Notes: generated by a model not told the origin, from the sequence alone. A stretch of 48,300 bases of DNA from Candidatus Nomurabacteria bacterium (GCA_029288805.1 JARIGO010000024.1:1-48300); one strand, 5' to 3'; numbered from the stretch's first letter, positions 8,637 through 17,989 are shown. Numbers and translations: made by a program.

Positions 8637-8642
8637 TACAAT
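8637..8642 (+). promoter_or_regulatory. Leaderless-type promoter of pilD
   Basis: TACAAT preceded by TGT (extended -10), exactly 6 nt before the ATG. Confidence 0.5.
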
Positions 8643-8648
8643 GTATGC

Positions 8649-9440
8649 ATGTTACTTCTTCCGATTTTTATATTCATTCTCGGACTGATCATCGGAAGCT
8701 TTTTGAATGTCGTGATCCTGCGCATCAACACCGGCCGCAGTATTGCCAAGGGCCGCTCCATCTGTTTTCGCTGCAGTAAGGAACTTTCCTGGTACGAACT
8801 CATTCCTGTATTTTCATTTCTTGGATTGCGAGGGAAGTGCAAGACGTGCAAGGCTCCCATCTCATTTCAGTATCCGTTAGTGGAGCTTGTCACCGCTATT
8901 ACCTTCACTGTTCTCTATACTACTGCTATCACCAGTTTTGGTTTTAGTCTGATGGCGCTGCTAAGCTTCCTATTTTCAGCAACAGTGGCTTCGCTGCTTA
9001 TCGTTATATTTGTGTATGACATCAAACACACCATCATTCCTGACATGATCGTGTATCTGTTCATCATCCTTTCTCTCGTTTCAATATTATGGCAGGCATT
9101 AACCATTCCTCATTTCGGCATTCTTAATGCATTGTTTGCGGGAGTATTTGTAGCGTTGCCATTTTTCTTGTTGTGGGCATTTTCCAAAGGACGCTTTATG
9201 GGCTTTGGTGATGTGAAGCTTGCGCTTGGCATGGGATGGCTGTTGGGATTGGTTGGCGGCTACAGTGCCGTACTCTTCTCGTTTTGGATCGGCGGCATTG
9301 TGGGCATTATTTTATTGGCATTGTCCCGCAAGTATTCCATGCGCTCTCAAATCCCATTTGCTCCATTTCTCATCGCAGGAACATTTATCGTTGGCGTATG
9401 TGGCATTACTATTCTTTCATTGTTCCAAATATGGTCATAA
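8649..9440 (+). CDS. pilD: Prepilin peptidase PilD
   Basis: Membrane aspartyl protease that cleaves class III signal peptides of pilins and may N-methylate the new N-terminus. The N-terminal domain has the GSFLNVVI motif and two CxxC pairs (CFRCS and CKTCK). The catalytic Asp residues are in the FVYDIKHTIIPD and GFGDVKLALG motifs. It has about seven to eight membrane segments in 263 aa. I chose ATG 8649 because the hydrophobic prepilin-peptidase start MLLLPIFIFILGLIIGSFLN begins there and an extended -10 lies 6 nt upstream; the longer frame runs back into the terminator. It overlaps the next gene by 10 nt. Confidence 0.95.
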   Translation: MLLLPIFIFILGLIIGSFLNVVILRINTGRSIAKGRSICFRCSKELSWYELIPVFSFLGLRGKCKTCKAPISFQYPLVELVTAITFTVLYTTAITSFGFSLMALLSFLFSATVASLLIVIFVYDIKHTIIPDMIVYLFIILSLVSILWQALTIPHFGILNALFAGVFVALPFFLLWAFSKGRFMGFGDVKLALGMGWLLGLVGGYSAVLFSFWIGGIVGIILLALSRKYSMRSQIPFAPFLIAGTFIVGVCGITILSLFQIWS

Positions 9441-10114
9441 GAAATGCACAATCAGGCTTTACCCTTGTCGAAATGCTGATAGTCATCGCTATTGTGGCTG
9501 TCATGGCAACCGTACTGCTCTTTAATTATTCCGACTTCAGTACGGGGGTAGGGATTCGTAACCTGGCAGAACAAATGGGACTCAGCATTCGTGAAGCGCA
9601 AAGTTATGCAACCAGTGTTCGCAGTATTAACGGTACCGCTGGTATCTATAGTGATACGTACCCTGCCTATGGCATCAGTTTTTCCGTAAACGGTACCGCT
9701 CAACAAATGTACAGCCCTAGCACTACTAACTTCGCATTATTTGTCGATGTTTCTCCTAGCAACTTAGGAACAGATAACGACAAATTGTACGGTAATGACG
9801 GCATATGCGGCTCACCGACAAATGATGGTCATCAGGAGTGCGTTGAAAACTTTGCATTGGCCGGAGGCAATACTATCACATCACTGTGTACCGATGCGCC
9901 AACTCAAAATAGCTGCTTCACTTCAACCAATCCTGGCACGGTGAACGTGGTATTTCATCGTCCAAATCCTGACGCATACATTTGTGTAGTGAATAGTACA
10001 GGGGATAGCTGTATTGATCAGCAGGCGTCATACTTAAAAGTGACGGTGCAATCCATTAAAGGTCTGCAGCGTACGGTAACAATCTGGAATACTGGCCAGA
10101 TAAGTGTCAATTAA
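9431..10114 (+). CDS. Minor pilin / pseudopilin, GspH-like
   Basis: 227-aa prepilin with signal MVIRNAQSG before FTLVEMLIVIAIVAVMATVLL. The remainder has GspH/FimT character (AEQMGLSIREAQSYATSVR after the helix). Several cysteines lie in the C-terminal half. The true start is ATG 9431 inside the pilD 3' end, because this is where a normal class III leader begins. It is probably one of the minor pilins that prime the pilus tip, together with the next three genes. Confidence 0.85.
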   Translation: MVIRNAQSGFTLVEMLIVIAIVAVMATVLLFNYSDFSTGVGIRNLAEQMGLSIREAQSYATSVRSINGTAGIYSDTYPAYGISFSVNGTAQQMYSPSTTNFALFVDVSPSNLGTDNDKLYGNDGICGSPTNDGHQECVENFALAGGNTITSLCTDAPTQNSCFTSTNPGTVNVVFHRPNPDAYICVVNSTGDSCIDQQASYLKVTVQSIKGLQRTVTIWNTGQISVN

Positions 10115-10115
10115 T

Positions 10116-10709
10116 ATGAAGAATCAAGACGGATTTACATTAGTAGAATTATTGGTATCGCTGGCATTGTTCAGTATCGTTGTCATTGCCGCCATTGGAT
10201 CCTTGTATACTATTAATGAAGCTTCTCAACGCGTCACTGCCATGCGTACGGTGCTGGATAACTTGAACTTTGCCACTGAATCCATGACACGCACTATCCG
10301 TACCGGAGATACTATTGTATGTGGAGGGGTGGAATCAAGCTTTGGCAGTGCTGGTGAGGCAAACTGTCCGCTTGGTAGCAGCGATGGTTCAGATACGATT
10401 TCTCTCAACAGTACTATTGATGGCAGTGGCATTGAATACCGTTGGCGTCAGGATACTGTTACCAATAACCGAGAAATACAGAAGTGTACGCTTACTGACA
10501 GCGGTCAGCTCGATACTGATAAGTGTGTTGCCATTACTGATCCTCAGATCGACATTACAAACTTTAAGTTCTACGTTGACGGGGCTGATGCCAATGACGG
10601 CAAGCAGCCTGGTGTCAGTATCTTCATGCAGGGTGTTGCCAATGCCGGACCAAATAACGTTCAGCCATTTGCCATCCAAACATACGTATCGCAACGTGCG
10701 GGAGAATAA
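10116..10709 (+). CDS. Minor pilin / pseudopilin, PilW/GspJ-like
   Basis: 197 aa with the class III signal MKNQDG before FTLVELLVSLALFSIVVIAAIG, then a PilW/GspJ-style region (LDNLNFATESMTRTIRTGD) and an all-beta C-terminal half with four cysteines. ATG 10116 gives a standard short leader; an in-frame ATG at 10104 would overlap the previous stop and adds MSIN. It is part of the minor-pilin run and its promoter is probably shared. Confidence 0.85.
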   Translation: MKNQDGFTLVELLVSLALFSIVVIAAIGSLYTINEASQRVTAMRTVLDNLNFATESMTRTIRTGDTIVCGGVESSFGSAGEANCPLGSSDGSDTISLNSTIDGSGIEYRWRQDTVTNNREIQKCTLTDSGQLDTDKCVAITDPQIDITNFKFYVDGADANDGKQPGVSIFMQGVANAGPNNVQPFAIQTYVSQRAGE

Positions 10710-10712
10710 TAT

Positions 10713-11291
10713 ATGAATAAACAAGCAGGATTTACATTAATAGAAACGCTGATTGCCATCTTTATCTTGACGCTTACCATTGGCGGTCTTTTGACACTCG
10801 CTGCAAATGGCTATTATTCCGTTCGGTATTCTCGCAACCAAATTACTGCTAACGACCTCATCGAGGAATCATTGGAATACTTTCACAACAGTCGCGACAG
10901 TGCGGCACAGCAAGGTGTTGGCTGGTCTCAGTGGACTGCAGATTTTAATGTTTCTGATGACGGTACAGTGCTGGGTGGTTCCACTCCTCAGGGGTGCTAT
11001 GCTGATTCAGGCTGTACGGTTGATCTGTATACCACTAACAACCATGTTAAGGCATGCGACAGTACCTGTCCGTTTATTTATTACACGACGAATGGATACT
11101 ATGGATATGACAGTTCCTCATACCCGCTATCGATTGATGCTGGTACTCCTACCCTTACCACATATAAGCGCACCATTACCATGCACATGAATGGACCAGA
11201 CCAGCTTATCGTTACGTCGACAGTGACATGGATGAATGGCAATACTAGCAAGAGTGCTTCACAGTCCATCTTACTAACCAATTGGAAATAA
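10713..11291 (+). CDS. Minor pilin / pseudopilin, PilV/GspI-like
   Basis: 192 aa with the class III leader MNKQAG before FTLIETLIAIFILTLTIGGLL. This matches the PilV/GspI pattern, with Glu-5 followed by Thr and a short variable body with a cysteine cluster (CYADSGC, CDSTC). It lies 3 nt after the previous gene. A weak GGGAG lies upstream of the ATG, one of the few purine-rich sites in the cluster. Confidence 0.85.
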   Translation: MNKQAGFTLIETLIAIFILTLTIGGLLTLAANGYYSVRYSRNQITANDLIEESLEYFHNSRDSAAQQGVGWSQWTADFNVSDDGTVLGGSTPQGCYADSGCTVDLYTTNNHVKACDSTCPFIYYTTNGYYGYDSSSYPLSIDAGTPTLTTYKRTITMHMNGPDQLIVTSTVTWMNGNTSKSASQSILLTNWK

Positions 11292-11292
11292 C

Positions 11293-13787
<2,495 letters not shown>

Positions 13788-13793
13788 GTCTAC

Positions 13794-14081
13794 ATGAGTA
13801 CTAATCTTAGTAATGACGATATTAAAAGACTGGCGAATTTGGCGCGTTTGACTGTGCCGGAAGCGGAACTGGAAGCTGTGGGAAAGGACATAACCAATAT
13901 CCTCGGCTTTGTGGACACTATTCAGTCAGTGCAGCTCGGTGATGCAAACAACCAGGAGCCGGATCGTGCAAATATTTTTCGTGAAGATGTCGTGCAGCCA
14001 ATACAGCCATCACATGACCTTATCGAGGCAGCACCGTTGCATCAGGATCATTTTGTAAAAGTGCCAAAAGTTATTGAATGA
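13794..14081 (+). CDS. gatC: Aspartyl/glutamyl-tRNA amidotransferase subunit C
   Basis: 95-aa GatC, which stabilises GatA in the GatCAB complex that makes Gln-tRNA(Gln) and/or Asn-tRNA(Asn) from mischarged tRNAs. Family features are DDIKRLANLARLTVPEAE at the N-terminus, the ILGFVDTIQSV helix and a C-terminal DHFVKVPKVIE. ATG 13794 was chosen because the family starts here and an extended -10 is 6 nt upstream. It is adjacent to gatA; gatB is not in the window. Confidence 0.95.
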   Translation: MSTNLSNDDIKRLANLARLTVPEAELEAVGKDITNILGFVDTIQSVQLGDANNQEPDRANIFREDVVQPIQPSHDLIEAAPLHQDHFVKVPKVIE

Positions 14082-14082
14082 T

Positions 14083-15480
14083 ATGGAATACCCAACAATA
14101 GAACAATTGCATACGAAACTCGTGAACGGAGAAGTGACTGTCGCTGCTCTTGTCGGTGAATACGTGACACGTGCCAAGGCTAGTGACTTGAATGCCTTCC
14201 GAGAAATTTTTTCTGATGAAGATATTGCAGGGCAGATAGCAAAAGCTGAAGCCATGTTTAAAGACGGTACCGCTACAACACTAACCGGTATTCCTATTGC
14301 AATTAAGGACAACATTTTATTTGCTGAACATACGGTGAGTGGTAGTTCAAAAATGCTTGAACACTATAAGGCTTCATATGATGCTACTGTTATCACAAAG
14401 ATGAAAGCAGCTGGAGCTGTCATCATTGGCCGCACCAATATGGACGAATTTGCCATGGGTTCTTCTACTGAAAACTCTGCATATGGCGTGACAAAAAATC
14501 CTCATGACACAAGCAAGGTTCCGGGCGGTTCATCCGGTGGTTCTGCGGCTGCAGTAGCAGCAGGATTTTGCGTGGCTGCATTTGGTTCAGACACTGGAGG
14601 CTCCATTAGACAACCCGCTGCATTCTGCGGCATCGTTGGCATGCTTCCGACATACGGTACTGTTTCTCGTCATGGCTTGATGGCTATGGGATCGTCATTG
14701 GACGTTATTGGTCCCTTTGCTCATACAGTGGGTGATGCAGAAATTTTTTACAATACTTTCAAGGGCGATGATATGTATGATGGCACATCAGCGGTAGAAG
14801 CTTCATCAGTAAGTTTGAAAAAGCGATTGGCTATTCCGAAAGGCGTATTGGGAAACGGGGGATTGGATGCAGAAGTCGAAGCTAATTTCAAAGACATGGT
14901 TGAAAAGCTGAAAGGCCAAGGATATACCATCGATGAAATTGACTTGCCGCACTTTGCTGATTCTTTGGCTGTCTACTATATCTTGATGCCTGCAGAAGTG
15001 TCTTCAAACTTGGCGCGTCTCGACGGTATTCGGTATGGCGATCGTGCAGAGAGTGCGTCTATCAATGATGTGTATGGTGATACGCGCGGCGCATTGTTTG
15101 GCGCTGAAACTCGTCGCCGTATCTTGCTTGGAACATATGTGCTTTCACATGGATATTATGATGCGTACTACAACAAAGCCGTGGCGTTGCGCAGTACTAT
15201 TCGCAAGGAATTAGAGAATGCATTGCAGAACTACGATGCCATCCTCACTCCAACCACTCCAACTCCGGCATTCGGCATTGGCGAAAAGGTAAATGATCCC
15301 GTCAGCATGTACCTGTCTGACTTGTTTACCGTACCTGCAAACATTGCGCATCATCCCGCTATTTCTGTGCCATCAGGCAAAAGCAGTGCCGGCCTACCAT
15401 TCGGTATTCAGTTCATCGGTCCACGATATGGTGAAGACCTACTCTTTACCCTTGGCAAAGTCATAGAAGATATACGATAA
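14083..15480 (+). CDS. gatA: Aspartyl/glutamyl-tRNA amidotransferase subunit A
   Basis: 465-aa amidase-signature enzyme that releases ammonia from glutamine for GatB. The Ser-cis-Ser-Lys triad is visible: Lys in GIPIAIKDNIL (about residue 75), Ser in GGSSGGSAAAVAAG (near 150) and Ser in GSDTGGSIRQPA (near 172). ATG 14083 was preferred over a TTG at 14074 that would overlap gatC; there is no Shine-Dalgarno to decide. tRNA-Gln lies elsewhere in the window and could be a substrate of the pathway. Confidence 0.96.
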   Translation: MEYPTIEQLHTKLVNGEVTVAALVGEYVTRAKASDLNAFREIFSDEDIAGQIAKAEAMFKDGTATTLTGIPIAIKDNILFAEHTVSGSSKMLEHYKASYDATVITKMKAAGAVIIGRTNMDEFAMGSSTENSAYGVTKNPHDTSKVPGGSSGGSAAAVAAGFCVAAFGSDTGGSIRQPAAFCGIVGMLPTYGTVSRHGLMAMGSSLDVIGPFAHTVGDAEIFYNTFKGDDMYDGTSAVEASSVSLKKRLAIPKGVLGNGGLDAEVEANFKDMVEKLKGQGYTIDEIDLPHFADSLAVYYILMPAEVSSNLARLDGIRYGDRAESASINDVYGDTRGALFGAETRRRILLGTYVLSHGYYDAYYNKAVALRSTIRKELENALQNYDAILTPTTPTPAFGIGEKVNDPVSMYLSDLFTVPANIAHHPAISVPSGKSSAGLPFGIQFIGPRYGEDLLFTLGKVIEDIR

Positions 15481-15487
15481 TACTATC

Positions 15488-16096
15488 GTGCAGCCTGTCC
15501 CTACATATACTCAGTCAGACCCTATAAGCTTCCATCCGCTTGTAGTCTTTGCTCAGCATGTCTTTGCAGATATTTTTTCTGCAGGTTTTTTGTATTTTAT
15601 ATATGTAGTGGCGGCAATCATACTGGTTGCATTAATCACGCTTACCATATGGCTCTTTATTCGCATGTATGAAATTCGCGAGGAAGATAAGAAAAAGAAA
15701 AAACCCGTTGTCATAACAGCTACCACCACTACTCATATGCAAGGTGATACGATTGAAATTGCTGGCCTGCCAGTAGAAAAGGACAATCCCACATGGAAAC
15801 ATATTCGCCAGGAACTGCTTTCTGAAAATCCTGCTGATTGGAAGTTAGCCATTATAGAAGGGGACATATATCTGGACAAGGTGCTTGATGATAAGGGCTT
15901 TCATGGAGATACGACCAGTGACAAATTGAAACAGGTTACTCCCGACAAGTTGCCTTCAATACAGCTTGCTCGCGAAGTGCACTTTATCCGTAACCGCATT
16001 GCCCATGATGGCGCGGCCTTTGTCCTGACCATGCCAGAAGCGCGACGACTGCTTTCATCATATGAAATTGTCTTTACTGATTTGGGAGTAATATAG
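15488..16096 (+). CDS. Membrane-anchored HEPN-like protein
   Basis: 202 aa starting at GTG 15488, with a GATAAT box exactly 6 nt upstream. It has one strong transmembrane segment (about residues 35-60), a highly basic cytoplasmic turn (EEDKKKKKPVV), then an alpha-helical domain. Near the C-terminus REVHFIRNRIAHDGAAF contains RNRIAH, matching the R-x4-H motif of HEPN domains. HEPN proteins are often ribonucleases or toxins; a membrane-tethered one could be a housekeeping RNA-processing factor or a defence element. The function is unproven. It follows gatA closely. Confidence 0.6.
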   Translation: MQPVPTYTQSDPISFHPLVVFAQHVFADIFSAGFLYFIYVVAAIILVALITLTIWLFIRMYEIREEDKKKKKPVVITATTTTHMQGDTIEIAGLPVEKDNPTWKHIRQELLSENPADWKLAIIEGDIYLDKVLDDKGFHGDTTSDKLKQVTPDKLPSIQLAREVHFIRNRIAHDGAAFVLTMPEARRLLSSYEIVFTDLGVI

Positions 16097-16098
16097 GC

Positions 16099-16127
16099 TT
16101 GCAATATTTCTGAGGTAATTGTAGAAT
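16099..16127 (+). promoter_or_regulatory. Promoter of initiator tRNA-Met
   Basis: TTGCAA (16099-16104), 17-nt spacer, TAGAAT (16122-16127), ending 14 nt before the tRNA. Confidence 0.6.
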
Positions 16128-16141
16128 GCAGACCTATACAT

Positions 16142-16212
16142 CGCGGGGTAGAGAAGTGGTATCTCGTAAGGCTCATAACCTTAAGGCAGCTGTTCGATTC
16201 AGCTCCCCGCAA
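16142..16212 (+). tRNA. tRNA-Met (CAT), initiator type
   Basis: Cloverleaf with acceptor CGCGGGG/CCCCGCA that leaves a C1 x A72 mismatch, the hallmark of bacterial initiator tRNA. The D-arm is GAGA/TCTC, the anticodon loop CTCATAA, and the T-arm AGCTG-TTCGATT-CAGCT. CCA is not encoded. The anticodon stem TAAGG/CCTTA has only two of the usual three consecutive G-C pairs next to the loop. Confidence 0.9.
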
Positions 16213-16220
16213 CAATACGC

Positions 16221-16256
16221 AAAAGGGCTTTTCCTTACAGGAAAAGCCCTTTTGCT
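16221..16256 (+). terminator. Intrinsic terminator after initiator tRNA
   Basis: 14-bp perfect stem (16221-16234 with 16240-16253), a 5-nt loop, A-rich before and T-rich after. Confidence 0.85.
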
Positions 16257-16259
16257 ATC

Positions 16260-16287
16260 TTGAAATATCGTTTATATATGCTATAGT
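16260..16287 (+). promoter_or_regulatory. Promoter of second CAT tRNA
   Basis: TTGAAA (16260-16265), 16-nt spacer, TATAGT (16282-16287) with a TGC extension. Confidence 0.55.
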
Positions 16288-16315
16288 CTTGTGGCACTAA
16301 TACAAAAAGAGATAT

Positions 16316-16392
16316 GTCGGCGTAGCTCAGTTGGTTAGAGCGTAGCACTCATAAAGCTAAGGTCGGAGGATCGTTCCCTCCCGCCGACACCA
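16316..16392 (+). tRNA. tRNA with CAT anticodon (elongator Met or lysidine-Ile)
   Basis: Seven perfect acceptor pairs GTCGGCG/CGCCGAC, D-arm GCTC/GAGC, anticodon loop CTCATAA, encoded CCA. Elongator tRNA-Met or tRNA-Ile2 (CAT modified to lysidine) cannot be separated here. Two oddities are an A-A mismatch closing the anticodon loop, and a T-loop reading ATCGTTC where TTCRANY is expected, so the T54-A58 pair is inverted to A54-T58. Confidence 0.85.
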
Positions 16393-16408
16393 TACCGGAT
16401 TTATCTGG

Positions 16409-16447
16409 TATAATCGAAAAACGTACAGCATGCACCAGCCGCTGTAC
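16409..16447 (+). promoter_or_regulatory. Probable original promoter of the tRNA-Asp locus
   Basis: TATAAT (16409-16414) with TGG extension. A 7-bp hairpin follows near the predicted start (GTACAGC 16423-16429 with GCTGTAC 16441-16447). It precedes the broken tRNA-Asp copy, the GIY-YIG gene and the intact tRNA-Asp. Confidence 0.45.
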
Positions 16448-16455
16448 CTACATAC

Positions 16456-16533
16456 TTGCGGTCGTACCCGCCCGAACGACGTTCAGTCGGGCGGGGCTCA
16501 GCTGGTTAGAGCTTGCCCGAATGTGCGGGCGAG
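16456..16533 (+). pseudogene. Broken 5' copy of tRNA-Asp interrupted by a palindrome
   Basis: Positions 16456-16466 repeat the start of the downstream tRNA-Asp exactly (TTGCGGTCGTA, also at 16780-16790). Positions 16496-16512 repeat its D-arm exactly (GCTCAGCTGGTTAGAGC). Between them sits a 29-nt insertion (16467-16495) that is a 9-bp GC-rich inverted repeat. After the D-arm the sequence diverges into GCCCG-AATGTG-CGGGC, a non-functional anticodon-arm-like hairpin. There is no T-arm or 3' acceptor, so it cannot be a working tRNA. Confidence 0.7.
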
Positions 16534-16551
16534 TGTCCGTCGATAAAATAT

Positions 16552-16791
16552 ATGTTTATTGTCTACGTCTTACAAGATGAAAATGGTAAATTCTATAAAG
16601 GGTTTACAAATGATCTTGCAAGACGTTTCAGCGAACATGTTTCCGGGCAAACAAAAACAACCAGAAAAATGCCCGGTTTAAAAATTGTCTATACTGAAGA
16701 GTACGAAACTTTAACAGAGGCTCGTGCGAGAGAAGTCTATTTTAAGACTGCTGCAGGTAGAAAATTTTTAAAAAACAAATTGCGGTCGTAG
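16552..16791 (+). CDS. GIY-YIG nuclease-domain protein, ends inside tRNA-Asp
   Basis: 79-aa single-domain GIY-YIG protein of the UPF0213/YhbQ-like type. Y4-V-Y/L and Y17-K-G-F form the GIY-YIG signature (FIVYVL then FYKGFTNDLARRFSEH), and a catalytic Glu follows in TEARAREVYFK; the C-terminus RKFLKNKLRS is typical. Small GIY-YIG genes are common in CPR genomes. I start it at ATG 16552; a longer TTG start would translate the tRNA remnant. Its last codons CGG-TCG and stop TAG are bases of the tRNA-Asp gene, so gene and tRNA overlap by 10 nt. It could be a homing-type selfish nuclease or a domesticated repair protein. Confidence 0.85.
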   Translation: MFIVYVLQDENGKFYKGFTNDLARRFSEHVSGQTKTTRKMPGLKIVYTEEYETLTEARAREVYFKTAAGRKFLKNKLRS

Positions 16792-16855
16792 CTCAGCTGG
16801 TTAGAGCGCCCGCCTGTCACGCGGGAGGTCGGCGGTTCGAGCCCGCTCGATCGCG
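16782..16855 (+). tRNA. tRNA-Asp (GTC)
   Basis: Complete cloverleaf: acceptor GCGGTCG/CGATCGC (one G-T pair), D-arm GCTC/GAGC, anticodon stem CCCGC/GCGGG with loop CTGTCAC, T-arm GGCGG-TTCGAGC-CCGCT, discriminator G73 as expected for Asp. CCA is not encoded. Its first ten bases provide the end of the GIY-YIG reading frame. Confidence 0.95.
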
Positions 16856-16860
16856 CAAAG

Positions 16861-16892
16861 AAAAACACCTTGTATTATCAAGGTGTTTTTCT
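16861..16892 (+). terminator. Intrinsic terminator after tRNA-Asp
   Basis: 12-bp perfect stem (16861-16872 with 16879-16890) around a 6-nt loop, ending in five Ts. Confidence 0.85.
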
Positions 16893-16982
16893 GTAGACCT
16901 AATGGACGCTGGAACCAAAGGGTTTTAAAGGAAAGTGTGGTAACGCCCCCGCAACCTTTTAGTGCCATTTTTACCTCCGAAA

Positions 16983-17084
16983 ATGCAACGTAATCCTTCA
17001 AATTCGTTTCAAGTTGCATGTCCAAGCGCCGTTTGAGCCTTTAAAATGGGCACACTGTTTCCGAGTTGGTCCCTAAAATGCAAC
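16983..17084. repeat. Three ATGCAAC sites upstream of the HTH gene
   Basis: ATGCAAC at 16983-16989 and 17078-17084, and the reverse complement GTTGCAT at 17013-17019. The first two form an inverted repeat with a 23-nt spacer. They are possible operators for the HTH protein that starts at 17106. The rest of 16893-17105 has no gene that I can support. Confidence 0.4.
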
Positions 17085-17105
17085 TTGGTATGCTACTGTA
17101 CTCCA

Positions 17106-17402
17106 ATGAATGAAGAAACAAATAAAACAGGGGAACAGGTCGAGTACTGGCCGACATCAGCGATAGCATGTCTGCTAAATGCGAACAGGACGACCATCTT
17201 CCGTAACATTCGGTCAGGGAAGCTTGCTGCAATAAAGGAGAAGGGCGACTACTGGGTCTCAATCGAGGATGCCGAATACTTCAGCTTTCGCTACAAGCAC
17301 CCCAAGGCATACAGGAGGGCAAGGGAACTTCTCCGTCCGATGGTTCAGGAACTCATCGCCACCGTCTCCGAGGAGAATCTTGAAGAGGTAGGAAATAAGT
17401 AA
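17106..17402 (+). CDS. Excisionase-like HTH DNA-binding protein
   Basis: 98 aa. The region YWPTSAIACLLNANRTTIFRNIRSGKLAA (described from residue 14) followed by YWVSIEDAEYF is the winged-helix plan of excisionase/MerR-type HTH proteins (helix-turn-helix, then wing reading a sentence-like VSIEDAE). The C-terminal 35 residues are helical and charged. ATG 17106 was chosen over a longer in-frame start because the domain begins soon after, and a TACTGT lies 6 nt upstream. Its place beside a tRNA and a structured RNA fits an integrative element or a small regulator. No integrase gene is present nearby. Confidence 0.7.
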   Translation: MNEETNKTGEQVEYWPTSAIACLLNANRTTIFRNIRSGKLAAIKEKGDYWVSIEDAEYFSFRYKHPKAYRRARELLRPMVQELIATVSEENLEEVGNK

Positions 17403-17434
17403 ATCTGATATAGGTGACCAGCGCATTTTTTTTC

Positions 17435-17463
17435 TTGACTCTCATTTTTTTACTTGCGATAAT
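17435..17463 (+). promoter_or_regulatory. Strong promoter of structured RNA
   Basis: TTGACT (17435-17440), 17-nt spacer, GATAAT (17458-17463) with a TGC extension: the best two-box promoter in the window. Confidence 0.7.
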
Positions 17464-17468
17464 AGTAT

Positions 17469-17710
17469 TGTTCTCATGTAAGACAAATACATGAGCTTGG
17501 CCGAAAGGTAACGAACAGTACTCATAAAACTATTTACTAGAATATTTAAGAACTCTACAATTATAGAACCATTATTTTGACTAGTACTTAGGCAGGAGGA
17601 GAACCGAAGGGTTCGAATCCAAGTCTTAGTTTGTCCCTAAAATTTGGGCGTTCGGCTGCAGTGCCTAACTCCTGAATGAGTACTGTTCAAAGTTGATGGT
17701 TCTTTTTTTT
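17469..17710 (+). ncRNA. Candidate structured non-coding RNA, about 240 nt
   Basis: It directly follows a strong promoter and has no convincing ORF. Visible helices are: an 8-bp hairpin (17473-17480 with 17488-17495); a 13-bp perfect long-range stem (17513-17525 with 17676-17688); a 7-bp inner stem (17588-17594 with 17662-17668); and a 5-bp hairpin with a GAAG loop (17601-17605 with 17610-17614). A further 8-bp pairing (17565-17572 with 17696-17703) crosses the 13-bp stem, so it is a pseudoknot or an alternative fold; its 3' arm runs into a T8 tract. It does not match what I know of tmRNA, RNase P, SRP or 6S RNA. The family is unknown. Confidence 0.6.
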
Positions 17711-17770
17711 GTGCGTGGTTTAAAAATCATAAGCTAGTTGAAAGCACCACAAGAAATAATTTTCTAAGAA

Positions 17771-17908
17771 ATGAACAAAAAACAAACTAGTACAAAAGTA
17801 GCCACAATAGCTTCGCATGAGGCTAAAGGCAAGAAAACAACACAGAAACAAAAAATGTCTGTGATCATGAGCGATCTAGCTCAAGCCCGAGGTAAGGGTA
17901 AAAAATAA
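17771..17908 (+). CDS. Basic micro-protein, 45 aa
   Basis: ATG 17771 to TAA 17908. It is rich in Lys, Gln, Ser and Thr (MNKKQTSTKVATIASHEAKG at the start, ARGKGKK at the end) with no hydrophobic segment. The opening KKQTSTKVATIAS resembles a class of short basic proteins widespread in bacteria that I cannot name. It lies about 60 nt after the structured RNA, likely on the same transcript by read-through. There is no Shine-Dalgarno. It is too short for certainty but codon use is plausible. Confidence 0.5.
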   Translation: MNKKQTSTKVATIASHEAKGKKTTQKQKMSVIMSDLAQARGKGKK

Positions 17909-17989
17909 ATCAATAAATGTAAATGCTTTCCCGTGTTGGATTAATCACTTTGCTAAGCTAGTCAGAAGCGACAAGTAAGTTTTACACTC

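Noticed and set aside
16456-16855. Group I intron with GIY-YIG gene in tRNA-Asp
   Set aside because: The insertion is upstream of an intact tRNA, not in the anticodon loop, and no intron core was seen.
16801-17025. Minus-strand ORF over tRNA-Asp ending in ERARTADLPRDRRAL
   Set aside because: It is the antisense translation of the tRNA, a known annotation artefact.
17469-17710. tmRNA, 6S RNA or RNase P RNA at the structured-RNA locus
   Set aside because: No tRNA-like ends, no tag ORF, no closing 6S stem at the termini and no RNase P core motifs.
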